A DNA stretch of 64,000 bases from Nymphaea colorata (Eukaryota > Streptophyta > Magnoliopsida > Nymphaeales > Nymphaeaceae), in NCBI RefSeq assembly GCF_008831285.2, contig NC_045147.1, forward strand, positions 20,030,581-20,094,580. Direction: 5' to 3'. The position numbers were made by a program, and so were the translations under genes. Every line of letters starts with the position of its first letter. The first letter of the stretch is position 1. The notes below the pieces were generated by a model. It was not told the DNA's origin and did not search any database. It saw only the letters and a program-made list of their open reading frames with translations. Shown piece by piece: positions 1 through 16,680 of the stretch.

Positions 1-1528
1 GGAAAAACACTTGGGTCATGGAGGAAAATACCCATATTGTAGCCGATCTCGATTGGCAGAAAATCGCGCCAGGGTGTGCACCTACCTGGCCCAGCTAGCT
101 GTATTGGCTTGCTCATTGAAGTCTTACTTAGCGAGCTCCACTTTGCAAAGTGAAATTCAATTCTAATGTACATCTGATTCCATTGATTGAAGCGGGTCCC
201 AATAAGCGATTTTACACTCTCTTTTTCTCTCTCTTCCGTTCCAGTCTTACCTCATGGCAGATCCAGAAAGAGCGCAACAACATATTAGGGTTCCTTTTCT
301 ATCATTTTGTTAACCTCAGCAGTGTAAAGCTCATATTGCTCTTCGCATTAGTAGTCGCTCTTTCCTTTGCTTCTTTCTCTTCCCTACTCAGCTTGTATGT
401 CTCGAGCTCGAGATTGAGACAAGATTCGAACTCATAACGTCTCATCAATATAGAAAGGCTTGCAAGTTTTCCTACCACTGAACACTGTTTCTATAGTTGA
501 TCAACAGAGAAAGCCACTTTCTCCTTGGTGTTTGTCTCCACAACAACAATAAGAATAACAACGATAATAATAATAATAATAATTACAATAATAATGGATT
601 TTGTGGTGCAACTTGCTTGGGTTTATGGAAAAATTATGTCCACAAGATTGTTTGAAAATTGATTCATGGCCATCTAGAAACTTCAAAACAGAAAAATGGG
701 CCTTTTTACATTACACAATTCATTTGTTTTTCTACTTTTTTTTTTTGTTTTGAACTAATATTGAATTTATATAAAGTGGACACCTGATTTCTTACGCAGC
801 TTGCATCATGATCGGATGCCACTGCACATTCGTTCCTCCTTGCTTTGTTTATAACATAAAACGATTTACAAAGAAACGAACGACTATAGTGACGTTTGAC
901 AATTCTTCGGTCAACCCTGAGATAGCTTTTAAGTCTGTGGTTGGTCCAAGCCGAAAGTCACTTAGACTAGAAGAGACAACTAAAGACTATCCTTTTCTTA
1001 TAGCCCTGAGTCAACCTTCCATCTTGGCTCGAAGTATGTTCAAGAGACTTCATTCATTCTCACTTAAGATATCAAATCTTCAAACCGGTTCTTCCCCTTG
1101 TCAAGGCACGTGTCTTTATATATACATACATATATGTATATAATTTAAATCTTGGTACCATTCGAATGCTTAGAACTCTCACATGTGCAGGAATTACACA
1201 TGTTAGCGCTAAAAATGGCCGTCGTCAGGATATATTAATGCATATGCTTCCTACCATAAGCAAAGTCTGACCGTGGTAATAAGGTGAAAAAAAAAAAGCG
1301 AAATTTTCACCGAATGATGGGACGTTTTGTTCGGTCTTGAAGGTTTTTTGAATTAGTTCGGTGGCCAATGAGAATGTGCCACGTGTTCAAGTCGGACAAA
1401 AACACAAACAGATGCTAGAAGTTGCAGTGAAAACGGCTTTATCACATGCCCCCCAGGGGGCCCCCCCCCCCCCTTCCGTCTCCGTCTCCGTCTCCTATCA
1501 ACGTCATCACCACCTGCGCCTCCCGTTC

Positions 1529-1590
1529 GATCTGGATCTGGATCTAAATCTGGATCTGGATCTGGATCTGGATCTGATCATCTGGATCTG
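1529..1590. repeat. GATCTG hexamer tandem repeat
   Basis: About ten imperfect copies of GATCTG run head to tail, with one GATCTA and one GATCAT variant. They follow a run of twelve C at about 1460-1471 and a short CCGTCT array at about 1473-1495. The open frame across it, an Asp-Leu repeat, is a by-product of the hexamer. Confidence 0.9.
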
Positions 1591-4561
1591 GTTGTAATTT
1601 GTACCCGAAATGCTTGGCCTTGTTTCTCAAAAAGGGTCTATTTTTAGTGTCAAAATAAGTGTTTTAGCCGTAAACCAGGTTTGAGTGTCATCCATACATG
1701 TAGCATCATCAGAATGAGCTCAGCAGCTCAAACTTGGCTTCCTTGAACTTTAACCAAGAGCTGTGAGCGAAGCTACAAATTTTTTTGTCGCATGGGATGA
1801 ACAATAGTTTCAAAATTTTAATAAAGGTCGAAATATAAATTTCCATTTTCTTATATAATGTTAAACTAAAATTTTCGAAATTTACATATAAATTTTTGAA
1901 CATTTTAAAATTTTGAAGATTTTAAAGGGGGGCAAGGCCCCTGCCTCTGCCCCTGATACCAAGCACTTTTCTTGAGGAAACTTATCGGAGTCTAGTGGAG
2001 GAGTCGGAATTTGTAGTTGAGTTGAAAAAATCTTGGATTTGAAGAGCACCAGCATGTAAAAGACTAGATTATGTATAGGCGCTAATGTTCAAAAGCACTA
2101 GGATATGTGGGTCTATGTGGGCAATTGCTCACAAGAGCCCACACCTGGCTGCAGTCTATGGGCTACAAGTTGAGGCCGAGAGTTTTTTTTTTTTTTCCTT
2201 AAATGTTTACTTAAGGGAAATCGCCTTTGGCATAAAAGCGTCAATACCGTACCTTTCTTGTTTCGGAACTTGGGTGAGTTTACGATACCTCCTTTAACTT
2301 GGGTATTGAACTTGCTACTGAGGTAATGCTTGTAATGAGTGGGTCTCGTCTATCTGGTCGCATTTCCATTGACTAGCGTTTGTTTGGTGGATCCAAATTC
2401 ACACTCATAAAAGACCAAGAAAGGCCAGCCGGTTTATTTCAAAACTTTTGCTTTTATCAAAACATGCGCCGATGTTCATCTTCCAGCAATGAGATCAAGC
2501 ACTCGATTTCTTGTCGACAAATCGAGTCCGACCAGGGTGTTCCCATGCTTATCCAAACCCGAAATGTCTAAATGTAATAGGGAATATATTTATTACTGGA
2601 TATCTATTTAAAAGGCTAAGTTCGATCAACCAAACATGCTTCGATACCAATCCTAAGTTGTAGCTCAAATCTCTGTATGCAATACCCGGATCTGAGTCGG
2701 ATAGCTTGGAGGTCCGTGTTTCAGAAGTTCGATCCATGGACTTCACCCCAACGTCCTTCTGCCCTAACCAAATGGAAAGATGCAGAAATCGAGATGCTAC
2801 ACGTACAATTTTTTTTTTATGTCTAAACTGGATTTCATAGCAAGTCAACAATTAAATATCTAAACTTTGTCGGTCGAATTACGAAATCTGTTTTGTATAT
2901 CGAAAATACTTACTTTAGGTGAAATAAATGCATAATGCCAAGTGAATGTTTATATATATATATTATTGTGTTCTACTGAACACTTAAATGGCATATGGAT
3001 AAAACAGATAAAAAGATGATATGACATTTTCATGATAGTCTAATTCATATCTTTTTCTACACTGTCTATTAAAAAAATATTAAGAAAAATATTAAGGGTA
3101 GAGATTGTTCCCTATCAATCTCTCTCTCTCTAGGTTTGAATTTGGATGAGAAATGTTTTGGCCTCAAGCTGCATATTATGCATCAGGGCGGTGTGTTTAA
3201 AACGACAAGGTAAAAAGGATAGCATCACTTTGCAGTATTCGTGCCTCTTATTAGTTTTTACCATTTAATGGAGTTGATGAAAATCTCAAATTGATAAGCC
3301 ACAAGTTCTATAGACACACACACTAATACTAGCAAGCGTGTCAACCAACTCAGAACTGTTAAAAAGAGAGCACGACATCGGTGATACTGATATATGTATT
3401 AGATAAAAGCAATCCTCGGTTTCTTTAAAAATATTTTCATCTTTTCATAAAAATAATTTACGCTTTTTTTTTTTTTGTAGAGACATTAAACCATGGTTTT
3501 TTATATCATTTGACACTGTGGCATTAATTGACATTTCATACAATTTATATGATATATGTATACCCACACACTCAATCTTGACAAGTGAATATTAAAATAA
3601 AGTTGAATAATATTTTTGATTATTTACAATCGAAAATATGAATATAAATATGACGTACAGAGGAGTAGATAGCAACACTTTTGCCGGGGGAAAGGGAAGT
3701 GTGTTAATGGAGAGGAGAGGCGTCATCATTGTTGGTTTTTGTCCATGGGCGCTCTTAGAAAGCGACCCCTCCGCTTCTCTCTCCCTGTCCTCATCTTCTT
3801 CCCCGACCTCCCCGGGGGACGGCGACGGAGAAACAGAACTCCCGCTTTTTCCTTGGGAGCCGAAGAGGAACTCTCCGTCGCCCGAAGAAAGAAAAAAAAA
3901 AAAAAAACTTGAACTCTTATGTCAATAATAAGAAATAATAACAAGAATAATAATGATTGACGGCAATTATACGAAGCATCTATTAGTGCCATACACCCTT
4001 TCCTTTATACATTTGTTTACTTGAAAAATCATTTCCCACTAAGCTCTGTGGGGAAGTTGGTGGACCGTACGCCCTACGCAATATATAACAATAGAAAAAA
4101 TTAGTCGCGAATCCAATGCTCACCAACTTCACCCGCAGGTAAAAAAAAAAATGCTGTGTTTAATTTAACTTCCCCTTTTTTTTTCTCGTTATTTTCGGTA
4201 ACCGGGCATTGACGAGATGCAGATCCGGGGAGGCCAGCCCAGCCGCATGGTTGGTGGACCGGGTCAAGGTGTCCGTTTGTGTCCGGGTGTCCGCTTGGGT
4301 CCGGACACCTGATAGATACTGAAGTTAGCCTGCAGTGTCTCCGTTTGGATCATGGCGCAGATGAGGTCGACTCTTCCTTGGCCACTGATCGGTTCATTGT
4401 TAATGCGTCCCTTCTAGATGCCACAACTTAATTATTGGATCTTCACATGGTTTAAATATTAATGGTGGTAGTTTATAGTTTGTCTCTTTTCCTCTTCTTT
4501 TCAACTTGGAATAGATGAGAAACGTTTCTTGGAATTCACCATGATTTTGAAATCTGTATAA

Positions 4562-4720
4562 GTGTACCCGAGGGAGGGTTGGCTCAATGATACCGCCCTT
4601 CGCCTTCAAGTCTCGGGGTGTTGGGAGGATGACAATGTGTACGAGCCGTTGAGAGAGTCATTGTGTGGATGTGATCTCCGGCTTCTTTCTTACATCGGTG
4701 TTGTTTGACAATAATAACAA
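4562..4720 (+). mobile_element. possible tRNA-derived SINE remnant
   Basis: A box-A-like stretch (GGCTCAATGATA near 4581) is followed by a weak box-B-like CTTCAAGTCTC near 4604, as in the tRNA-derived heads of plant SINEs. No poly(A) tail or target-site duplication was found and the A-to-B spacing is short. This is a tentative call. Confidence 0.25.
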
Positions 4721-5654
4721 ACTGTTACTGTTTCATGAACTTACAATACTAAGTAACTGTATTTGTAAATATACCTCAATTTTTTAAATGAGTTTGTAGA
4801 ATAGTCGCAATTTGTTGTGATTGCCAAATGACTCCTTCGAGTTCTATGTATTGGATTCGTGTTCATACTCTAACTCGGCCCTGCCCTATTTCTTAAAACC
4901 AAATTTGGGTCAGATTACCATAAAATTCGACTATGAAAATGTACACTAAACCCGAATCTGATTGGCAGTTCTATATGAATTTCTCTTATACATTTCCGCT
5001 CATAATTACTTTGACCTATACTGGGGAAAGAGGAAGTTCATTTCTTTGAATTAAGGGTGAGACACGAACACCAGCCGTAATATCTATTGAAAAATGTTGT
5101 AACATGTGCATGATATATGCTGAAGAAAGAGCTTCAAAAGATATTGTTTCAACAAATAAATTGTACTTTATTTAAGTACTTCAAAAGTATTATTTCAAAA
5201 GACAATATATGAAAAGTTCATAATCTCTGAAATGATATTCTTAGCTCAAAAAGCAAAGAAAATATGTATTATCTTATTTTTTCATTACAGGGTTCCCATT
5301 TTTTATTGGCACGAACTATCTTCTCATACATCCTTAGTAATTAAATCATGTTCGTGAGGATCTTGTTCAAATTAATGATCAGATACGGCTTGCAGTTAAG
5401 ACCTTTTTTGTCTAATTACTCGTCCTATAACTTCAAGGAAAAAACATGAATCTATTGAACTTTAGATGATTGTTCATGAGTTCTAACTCTAATTAGTGGG
5501 GAAAAAATATAAGTAATCTTGCTTAGGTGAACGTTGTTCTTGTTTGAGAAGCTTTCTTTACCGCTAAGAGTTGACTGTGGCACAAAGTTATATTTTATAA
5601 CATGACACTTTTTATTTTATATTTTTTAAAAGTTGAGCACTCATTTGTTAATCC

Positions 5655-5930
5655 TTAAGTGGCCATCTGGACAGCACTTTCTGTTCGGATTGTGATAAAG
5701 AAAAAAAAAAGGAACAGAAGAATTTTGTCAAACCTCATTTTCGGCAAAACTTGTTTTTCAAAATGGAGTAAATTACCTTGCACTCTCATATTGCTCAGCC
5801 AAGAAAAAAGAAAAACAAAAAACCTTTTTCTTGGTTTCTCAATATTTACTAAAAAAAAGACCAATTTTTTAAAAAGCTGGCTTTCATAAAACCAATTTTC
5901 CCAAGTGCGTCATCCAAATGCTACATAAAA
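5655..5930. mobile_element. possible degenerate MITE
   Basis: The left end (CATCTGGACAGCACTT) and the reverse complement of the right end (CATTTGGATGACGCACTT) resemble each other. They enclose about 250 bp of A/T-rich sequence with long A runs. No clean target-site duplication was seen, so superfamily and exact ends are not resolved. Confidence 0.3.
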
Positions 5931-8900
5931 AATTAAAGCGACAATTTATTATTTGCCGAGAGTTAATTAAGCAACTATTTTTTAATTTTTCAATGTGTTA
6001 AAACTTAAAAGGATTTGCTCTTGTTCTCAAGATGATGGTTCAGACCCCTTCCCCTCGATTGCGTGTTCAGTTTTTTTTTTTTTTCAAAAATGACCTTTTT
6101 TTCTAAAAAAAAGAAGCGCATTTTTTTAATGTATGTTGCATATCTCACCTAAACTCTATAATTGGAGAGAAGATATGAAGTGACGTATGAACTATTCAGC
6201 CGCTTTACATTTTGTTTCTCTCAAACATTGGGTGATACGTGACACTTGCTAAAGATACTGATGTAGAATGCGTATCCAAGAAATGCTTTCTTTAATGCTT
6301 TCTATTACCCATGCACCTCCCCTTCGGCCCTTCCCTTCTCATCTGTATGATAATAATCCGCCATTTCTTTTCTTTTCTTCTTTCCTTCTCCATTCTTCTT
6401 CATTATCCTGCTTCTCTTGCTGCCGATAGTGAGCTAATAATTAATAACCGAAGTCCGCTTCATCAAGAGTTACAGAGCAGAGATCCGTCTACTAGAAAAT
6501 TTAAGCTGAGCAACACTAATATCCACATCTTGAAGCATACCACCATAAATAAATGAACAAAAACCCGAATGCATGAAATATGAAAATAAAAAAAAAATTC
6601 TATAGGGCTGGTGCGAGGCTCGCCTATGTGTGGCTCCACCATTGTGTGTTTGTGACAGGTCTATCATATTCTATGGCGAGCTGCGTCATCGGTTATGTCA
6701 TATAGCTAAAGTCTTCTCTCTTTTTTTTCTTTCATATTTTTAACGTTCCATCGGATTCCGGCCACGACGCCGTCGGGAGCCGGACATGCATGAGTGTCAT
6801 CTTATTGGAACGCTACATGAAATTAAAGAAATAGTTTTCCTTTGTATTTTACTGTGCACCTCTTTCTCTTCCCTCTTTTAATATTTTTGGAAAAGGTGTC
6901 GACGCTTGCTCGCGTTCCTTTTCACGCTTTCATCCCAAGTGAAATTTTCCGATATCATCAAAATTGTATACAGGCGACACATTTATATTCTTTTGCTTTT
7001 GCTTTACTTTTACCACGGTCTGAAAACTCTAGTTAAAGATTAATCGAATTGAAAGAAATAAAATTTATATATATATATATATATTTTTTTGGTATAAAAG
7101 AAGGCGCTACTTTTCAAATTGGAAGGCTAGCATAAGATAGTATGGCAAAATCAGCATCCTTATTTGATATCATCAACTAAAGAGTGACCCGTATCAGGAA
7201 ATTATGTAAAAGTTTGAGACCCATTATGTGATTATAGAGGAACATTAGGTCTCCAAATGAAAAGTCTCCGTTCCCCTAAACTTGTCCTTAAAGTGGCCAT
7301 CAATCAACAAACAGGGGAATCCAGAGAAGGATTGACAAGTGATTGAAAATAACGTTTTTCTCTTTAAAAATACACTTTTTCTCTTTAATTTATCTCCTCT
7401 TTATCCGTACTAGAAGGTGTTCATTTTTATTGATCGCCATGTGCACAAAATGACCAAAGCCCTAGCTGTTCACCAACTTCTCTTTCACCTAATGAGTCAA
7501 AAGTTCATCACCATTATTCCTGTTCATATTATCATTAATAATGAAACCCCTAGTCCCCTAGGCTACCATTCCTAGCCCGCCCCATTATTGCCGCCTTGTC
7601 AAATTTTTTATTGCTTAGAAAAGATATAAGTAGATATCTGAAATGTATTAATAAATACCAGATATTGTTGAAGTGTGACAAACTTTTGAAGAACATAGAT
7701 TGACGGACATGAGGCGTTTCGTATTTTTGTTCTTTAACCTTTTGTGGAGCAACCGCTTTGAATCTGAGAAATTGCCTGTCGTCCCTAATTTTGGTATAGA
7801 ATTGGTATGAACTACTTTAAACGAAGAGATGCAGGTTTCAGATGATTGCTGATTCTAAATATTTAGATACCTTCCGACATTGGTTCCATTTTAGATCATC
7901 ATGTGCATGTAAATAATTTTGTGGACAGGTGAAGTTTGACTACACGAATAGTATATAAGTATTTCGTGAATATGATTTAAAGAATGAATCTACTTCAATC
8001 TTTAGGACTGATCATGAAACACTAACGTAGTGTTTTGGGAGCGCTCGGGCTTGCATATCAATAAGAAATGGGACTCGATTCATTGTTTTTAATTAACACC
8101 TTCACAACAGATTGAAGTGGTTCATGGAACAATAATTTTCGTGAAACTACTCCAATTTTTTGTGTTGATTCTATTGTTCCATAAATTTGTTCAAATATGT
8201 AAAGCAGATTCATGGGATTCTCACAAAGTGTTTGTAGCCGAATGACCCCATATATTGCCGGAACAGGTTGTTCCCGATATCAGCTGTTAATTGGTGGTGA
8301 AAATGAGGTTAGACATTCAAAATCAAGTAGAATAGAGGTAAAACTAAGCTATCTGGCCTTAATGGACAAAATCTTCTGCAGTGGTGTTGATTTGGACGGC
8401 GCTTCCACTAGTTGGGGTGTTCACTCAAACTCCTGGAACGGAAATTCTCATTTACGAGAGATTCTTCTTTTCTACTTTCAAATTAATCAGATGTTAACTA
8501 TTTATCAATGGCAACTTATTGATGTCAATGGTCTATAAAGATTGTGTTCTTGCCAAAAATCAAGTCCATTTAGTTGGATCTCGTAAAACAAAACGGATCT
8601 GAAGTTTAGTCAAGCTCAGACTGACCAGTCTACAGTTTAGGTTACCAAATCTGAATCTGAATATGACGCCTGATAAGGATCCGGTCTGATCCTGTCCTGT
8701 GTAAGATTTGGATCTTACCCCTGGCGGATCTGGATTCATTTTCAAAAATCCAAGTTCTGAATCCGACTAAGCCAAATCTGAAAAATGCTGGACGTGACCC
8801 GAGTTTGGACCACTGGATTAATTCGGCCTTGGTTTGGATTTGTGGAAAACAAATACACATCATATATTATATTGGTTGGCTTGTGTGGGCAATTGCCCGT

Positions 8901-11302
8901 ATGGTCCTACAAAATTTATACATTCATATATTGTTCACAATATTTTGATGATTTACATATAAAACTAGATTGATTTTTTTTTTTTTAAATTTCAATCGGG
9001 CCGAACCTCTGGCCTAGATTGCAGACAAGGTCCGAACCCGATTCTTTATCGGGGAACTAATGCAAGGAAGTGATGTTTTTACAGGTCGAAGCACTATCGG
9101 TATGATGTCTTGTACCTAGATTCCCGTTACGGCAAACCCTACCCACCTCTTATCTGCTCAGCAGTTTCATCATGTCTCTTGTTACGCCAAATTGATTGTA
9201 TTTCTTTTGGTGGTTAAGGAGAAAAGTGAAGCAGACGGAATCTCCCTGTTCATTTCTTTTCTTTAATTATGGAGAGATGGTACACGAGAATAGTCCAGCA
9301 GAATATTTCATTCGTGACCAAGACTATACGAATGCTTGCACTTCTCAAAAAGCGAAAGGCATGTTTCTTTGGCAGCTAAAGAGGACTATTCTCTTCCACT
9401 TCGCCTAAAAGAAGAGTTTATTTCATATTTGTGTGTCTGCACGCACTTCGGCAAGTTTCAAATTGATAAAACTCTTCGACGGCGAGCTTCGTGTTTGTAC
9501 ATTATCGGGTTCGAAATTCGACTCTTGAACGTATCGATCGCTTCATCTTTGTAGTATGGATCTCATTTTCATGTTATTGATTCAGCCATTACAGCCATAA
9601 TGGTTGATGGTGCGCGGATTTGGCTTGTTTTTTTTATCTCATTTTCATCATGTTCTTGGGTTTAATTTATGCATCCTTGGGATGCATAGTCCCTGTAATG
9701 TGTCATCGTGTTCTTGGATTCAATTAAGATTCGGTGCTATCTGAAGAATTCCATGAAGTTCTTAGTAGCACAGCAAGATTAAACCAGAATGGGGTGCAAT
9801 ATGGGTGTGTGATTACATTATAGACTAACTGAATGAATATTGTAGCCGCTATGTTCAAGAACTTTGAGATATCTATTGGAGATTATTGCTTTTTAATCTT
9901 TACAATGTATTAGTTACACATCCATTTTCAGGTGAATCGTCAAGTCTGCCGGTAACATCTAAAATTTTGGAAAAAGAATTGCCTAAGTTGATTGCACACA
10001 TATACAGGTGCATGCCAATTACCTACAAATATAATTGAACTTTCAATGCTGCACTCTTGGACGATCCATCTTATTTTCACGCATTTCAAGAGTTTTCCTC
10101 CCTTTTCTTATTTGGTTCCTTCTGCTTTTTTAGTTGTTTATTTCTTCAGAAGTGATCCTCTGTCTCTTTTCTCTTGCTTGACGGAGGCAAGGCTGTTGTG
10201 TCATGCATACTGGATGTTCCTTGGCTAGTTCCCCTTGATTTTCATTCCAGTAATGCATGTTTTATTTGAATGTCTAAACATAATTTTTCCGATTATGTCG
10301 ATTAGTTATCAGTATAAATAGAACCAAATAAATAAATCGACTTGTTATTAACTTACTGCATTTTAAACTCCTTTTAGGTCTTGGGCTACCTGAACTTTTG
10401 TACATATGAAGATGGAACCCGCTTTCTTGCTTTTTGAATCACAAGATGAATGAAAGAATTAAACAGACCAGAGGTAAGAGCCAAATGTTTATAATCTTAG
10501 TTATTTCAAATGGGCCTTCTTATGGCATTACAAACCTAAGCAGAGATAAAGTATCTACTCCTAAGCTTCCATTTTATGCTTGACATTTGCCAAACCATAT
10601 TTTACTGGGATGCTTCAATGTATTGTGCTGTTATGCCCCCATTGTACACTATTTTTAATGGGAATCTGCACAGAAGGCCAAGGTCTACTTTCTTCAGATT
10701 ATCAAGGCATCAAAAGCCAAAACCTTTTCAAATTTAATACAGATAACAGAAGTGAACTGCATTTCTGAAACTGGTGATTCTGCCTAAAATGCCATCCAAA
10801 CACTTAAATTCACAAGCCTGAATGGGGTGCCACGGTATCAAAGTTTTTCTGTCTTTCTTACACTTGTCTTTCCTGTTTTTCTGTGCATAAAGGATGTCAT
10901 GAGCTGAGATGTATTACATTGCTGAGTTTGGCTAGTACTTACTACTTGTAGTTTGCCTTGGATTCTGGACTTGCAGTTCGAAACGGCAGTAATTATCTTA
11001 GATCTTGCAGTGAGTTCCTTTTGATTTCTTGCTGCACTGCTGACGCAGGTTCTGTCTTTTGACAGATCTTGCAAGTAAAGCCTTTATTTATTGCTACATT
11101 GACTTTTACATCTCACAACTGTTACAGACAGTCCGCGTTTTTTATTTCAGTGATGCATTTGCTTAGCTGTTTTCTGTCAAAATGTTCATAATTTTGTTTT
11201 ATAAACTATAGAGACATTATAGCAGAAACATATGGCCTCTGAAGCATAAGCTACGTGCTTTTTTGCCTTGCAAGAGATAAACCGGATTGCTTCTTTCTTC
11301 AG

Positions 11303-13036
11303 GGAGCTTCACTATGAAATCATTCTTGTGGATGATAGTAGCCCTGATGGACACAATTTGCGATGAGACGCCTATAGGATGCTCAGGTGAAGACCATACG
11401 GTCAGTGCTTTAAATATTCTTACACTAAATACTTCACAATGGCTATTTGGATGATGTACCTGCATGAAAACCTTCTAGCTTTCTCTTGCTACAGTTGTTA
11501 CGAGCAAGGGTCTCTTGTTTTTCCCCGATCAGTGTACCATCCAATCAGCAGCTGGAGCTTTATGTTGACAGGAACCGTTTACTATCGCGGACTTAGATTT
11601 GCATCTGAGGATTTTTCTCCATCATTGTTGCTGATTTTTTGCATAACATAATTTCCATTGCATTGGTAAAAGGAGCATGGTTCTGTATTTGAGAATCGTA
11701 TGAATTGGCTTCTTAAGCATCAATTTCGTTTTCCTATTATTTCCCTTGCAGCCAAAATATGTACCAACTACCAAGCTTCACCTGGTAAGCGCATGCAAGA
11801 TAAATATCTCTTCTGCGACATGAATTCACAATTGAGACTAGACTTTAGTACTTCTTTTATGCTCCAGATTGTGAAGTTTGAATACTTCGATATCCTTCTG
11901 TTCATTTTCTTGTCTGAAAGCTTGATAGAGTAAATGTTTTGATGCATAACAAAATATACTGTACTATCTTGTCTCATTTAGAAAAAGAAAGAAGGTGAGG
12001 AAGGGCATTTTCAAGTTTCAAGACACGGTAATTGCGTCATGAAAACACATGGAACACAATTGAAACTTAAAGTCTTAAACATTCTTGTTGTTATGCAGCT
12101 ACGCGAGTTGGTACCTCCCGTGCTTTCCAAAAATTTTCGCAGGTTCTGCATAAACTTGTTTACAAAGAAATGAACCTCGTAAGGGTTTGTCAGATCATAG
12201 TTGGTTTTAAACGGTATAAAGGAAAAAAAAAGTAGAAAATTTTGAGGCCAATTACATTTTGATTTAAGATGGAGAAAACATAAATGAAAAATTCAGCTCT
12301 CCTTACTTATGCTACCAGATCAGTTGTTAGCTGCTATAGCAGTACTTCTGTAGAAGAAGGATATATGTGAAGACTTGATCTGGTGGAATTTCTGACAATC
12401 AGCGAACACTCTTATACCAGTCGGGCAGAAACAAACCATAAACCAGCTAACCACATAATGCTCGCTGAACTCATTTATGTGTTTAAAACTGTGAATGAGC
12501 TGTTTGAACCCCCAGCATGAGCAGATCCATGATAGATGTATCTTGCTGTCCATCCTTAATTCCTCTCTACTGCCCTTGAACCTTGGTTTCTCTAGTTTCC
12601 TCTTTGAGGAGGTGCGACAAACATTGAAGTTATTGCAATTAGAATCCATGGTTTTTCAGGCACTTTACTTCTTTCTCTTGAATGGCCACTGTTCGTTTAC
12701 TCACCTGTAGGATGAAATCTAACAAATATGAAGACACCCGATTGTGATGCATAGTTTATGCACTTTATGATGGCCGGATCAACTGTTTCCTTTTCCTTGC
12801 TATCTTACTCTGTCTTCCATCTTGGTTTCACTAGTAAACAAATGGGGACTGGCGCAAGTATTGTCAGAGGCAGGGGATACGCAATGGTTGGTGGTGCGCA
12901 GAGATGAACCATCGTGCGCAAGATTACAAGAAGGGAAACCAATGTGCTTCCTCAAACATTTCTTTGGTTGGGAGTTTCAGAATTGGCATGTTCTTTCATG
13001 TGCCGCACTGATCATGTAAATGTAAGCAGAATGGAG
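11303..13036 (+). pseudogene. DPM1: Dolichol-phosphate mannosyltransferase (DPM1) unprocessed pseudogene
   Basis: Pieces of the plant DPM1 coding sequence lie in the correct order with introns still between them. After a CAG acceptor at about 11303 comes ELHYEIILVDDSSPDG, matching the GT2 motif with IVDDGSPDG. GEDH follows near 11386, LLRAR at 11495-11509, and GTVYYRGLRFASEDF at 11571-11615 (family GTAYxHGLKHASGDF). A damaged PKYLPSFI exon lies at 11752-11784 between AG and GTAAGC. A last exon at 12835-13036 carries KQMGTGASIV and then, in another frame, RKITRRETNVLPQTFLW. The breaks are at least one frameshift in the last exon, about 7 bp inserted in the PKYLPSFI exon, loss of the catalytic DADLSHH reading, and no recognisable first or final exons. 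DPM1 normally makes dolichol-P-mannose at the ER. This copy cannot. Intron retention argues for segmental duplication rather than retroposition. Confidence 0.8.
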
Positions 13037-13059
13037 GTAAAGATTTTCCTTCTTCATTT

Positions 13060-16140
<3,081 letters not shown>

Positions 16141-16146
16141 GTTAAC

Positions 16147-16153
16147 TATATAA
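16147..16153 (+). promoter_or_regulatory. Probable TATA box of the E1 gene
   Basis: TATATAA is followed about 35-90 bp downstream by a CT-rich tract (repeated CTCT at about 16190-16235), a usual layout for a plant core promoter with pyrimidine-rich leader. It lies about 100 bp upstream of the first ATG in the leader. A probable leader intron runs from GTAAGT at 16387 to GCAG ending at 16484. Confidence 0.6.
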
Positions 16154-16256
16154 GTTGACGAGACGATCCTCCGATTCTTTCGCATTACCTTCTCCTCTCT
16201 CTCGCTCTGGCTCTCTCGCATTCTCTCTCTGAGGGGGAGCTGACGCTGGGTAGGAG

Positions 16257-16310
16257 ATGCTCGCCCCAAACCCTAGAGTCACCACTCTCTCCGGCCGCCT
16301 TTGCCACTAA
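16257..16310 (+). promoter_or_regulatory. Upstream ORF in the E1 5' leader
   Basis: The first ATG downstream of the CT-rich leader opens a 17-codon frame (MLAPNPRVTTLSGRLCH, then TAA) ending upstream of the probable leader intron. If transcription starts at the inferred site, this uORF would be in every transcript and could lower translation of the E1 frame. Conservation is unknown. Confidence 0.4.
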
Positions 16311-16680
16311 TAGGAGCCGACTTCCGTCCAATCTCGTGGGCCGTGGAATCCGATCCCCTGCCGCACCGCCATCGAAGTAAGCTTCGGTAAGTCTTTCTTC
16401 ACCTTTATTCCTCCTTTTTTTTTTTTTTGTTCCTGCACGCTCTTGCTTTCTTTTCTCTTAATCTTGAACCACTGAAATTAGCAGCCGATAGTTAGGGTTG
16501 GTACCTTTCTTCACGGCCTGTTCAACTCGATCCCTGATGGTGTTGAAAGATCCATTTCTTGGAAGCATCCAGGGGAGATTCGGGCTAGGGTTGGGTTTGG
16601 GGTTGGGCGTAGGGTTCTTTGCTGGGGTAGTGTTGCTGATGGCATCTGGTGGTGGGTATTTGCGCAGCGTGTTGCACTAT

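Larger units (their letters stand above)
1..11280. other. AT-rich intergenic region without a supportable gene
   Basis: I read both strands and found no exon chain with a recognisable product. The open frames here are short, have no family signature and often run through homopolymers. The stretch holds a C-run and CCGTCT/GATCTG hexamer repeats near 1.46-1.59 kb and a GC-rich patch at about 3.73-3.89 kb. It also has repeated GTCCG motifs at about 4.26-4.31 kb, a possible tRNA-derived SINE near 4.57 kb, a possible MITE at 5.65-5.93 kb and a TA run at 7066-7085. Degenerate 'gatctgaatccg'-type sequence lies at about 8.56-9.05 kb. A gene made only of very short exons could be missed. Confidence 0.6.

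Noticed and set aside
6003-6060. Box-B-like GGTTCAGACCCC as a possible tRNA or SINE.
   Set aside because: There is no convincing box A at the right distance and no cloverleaf.
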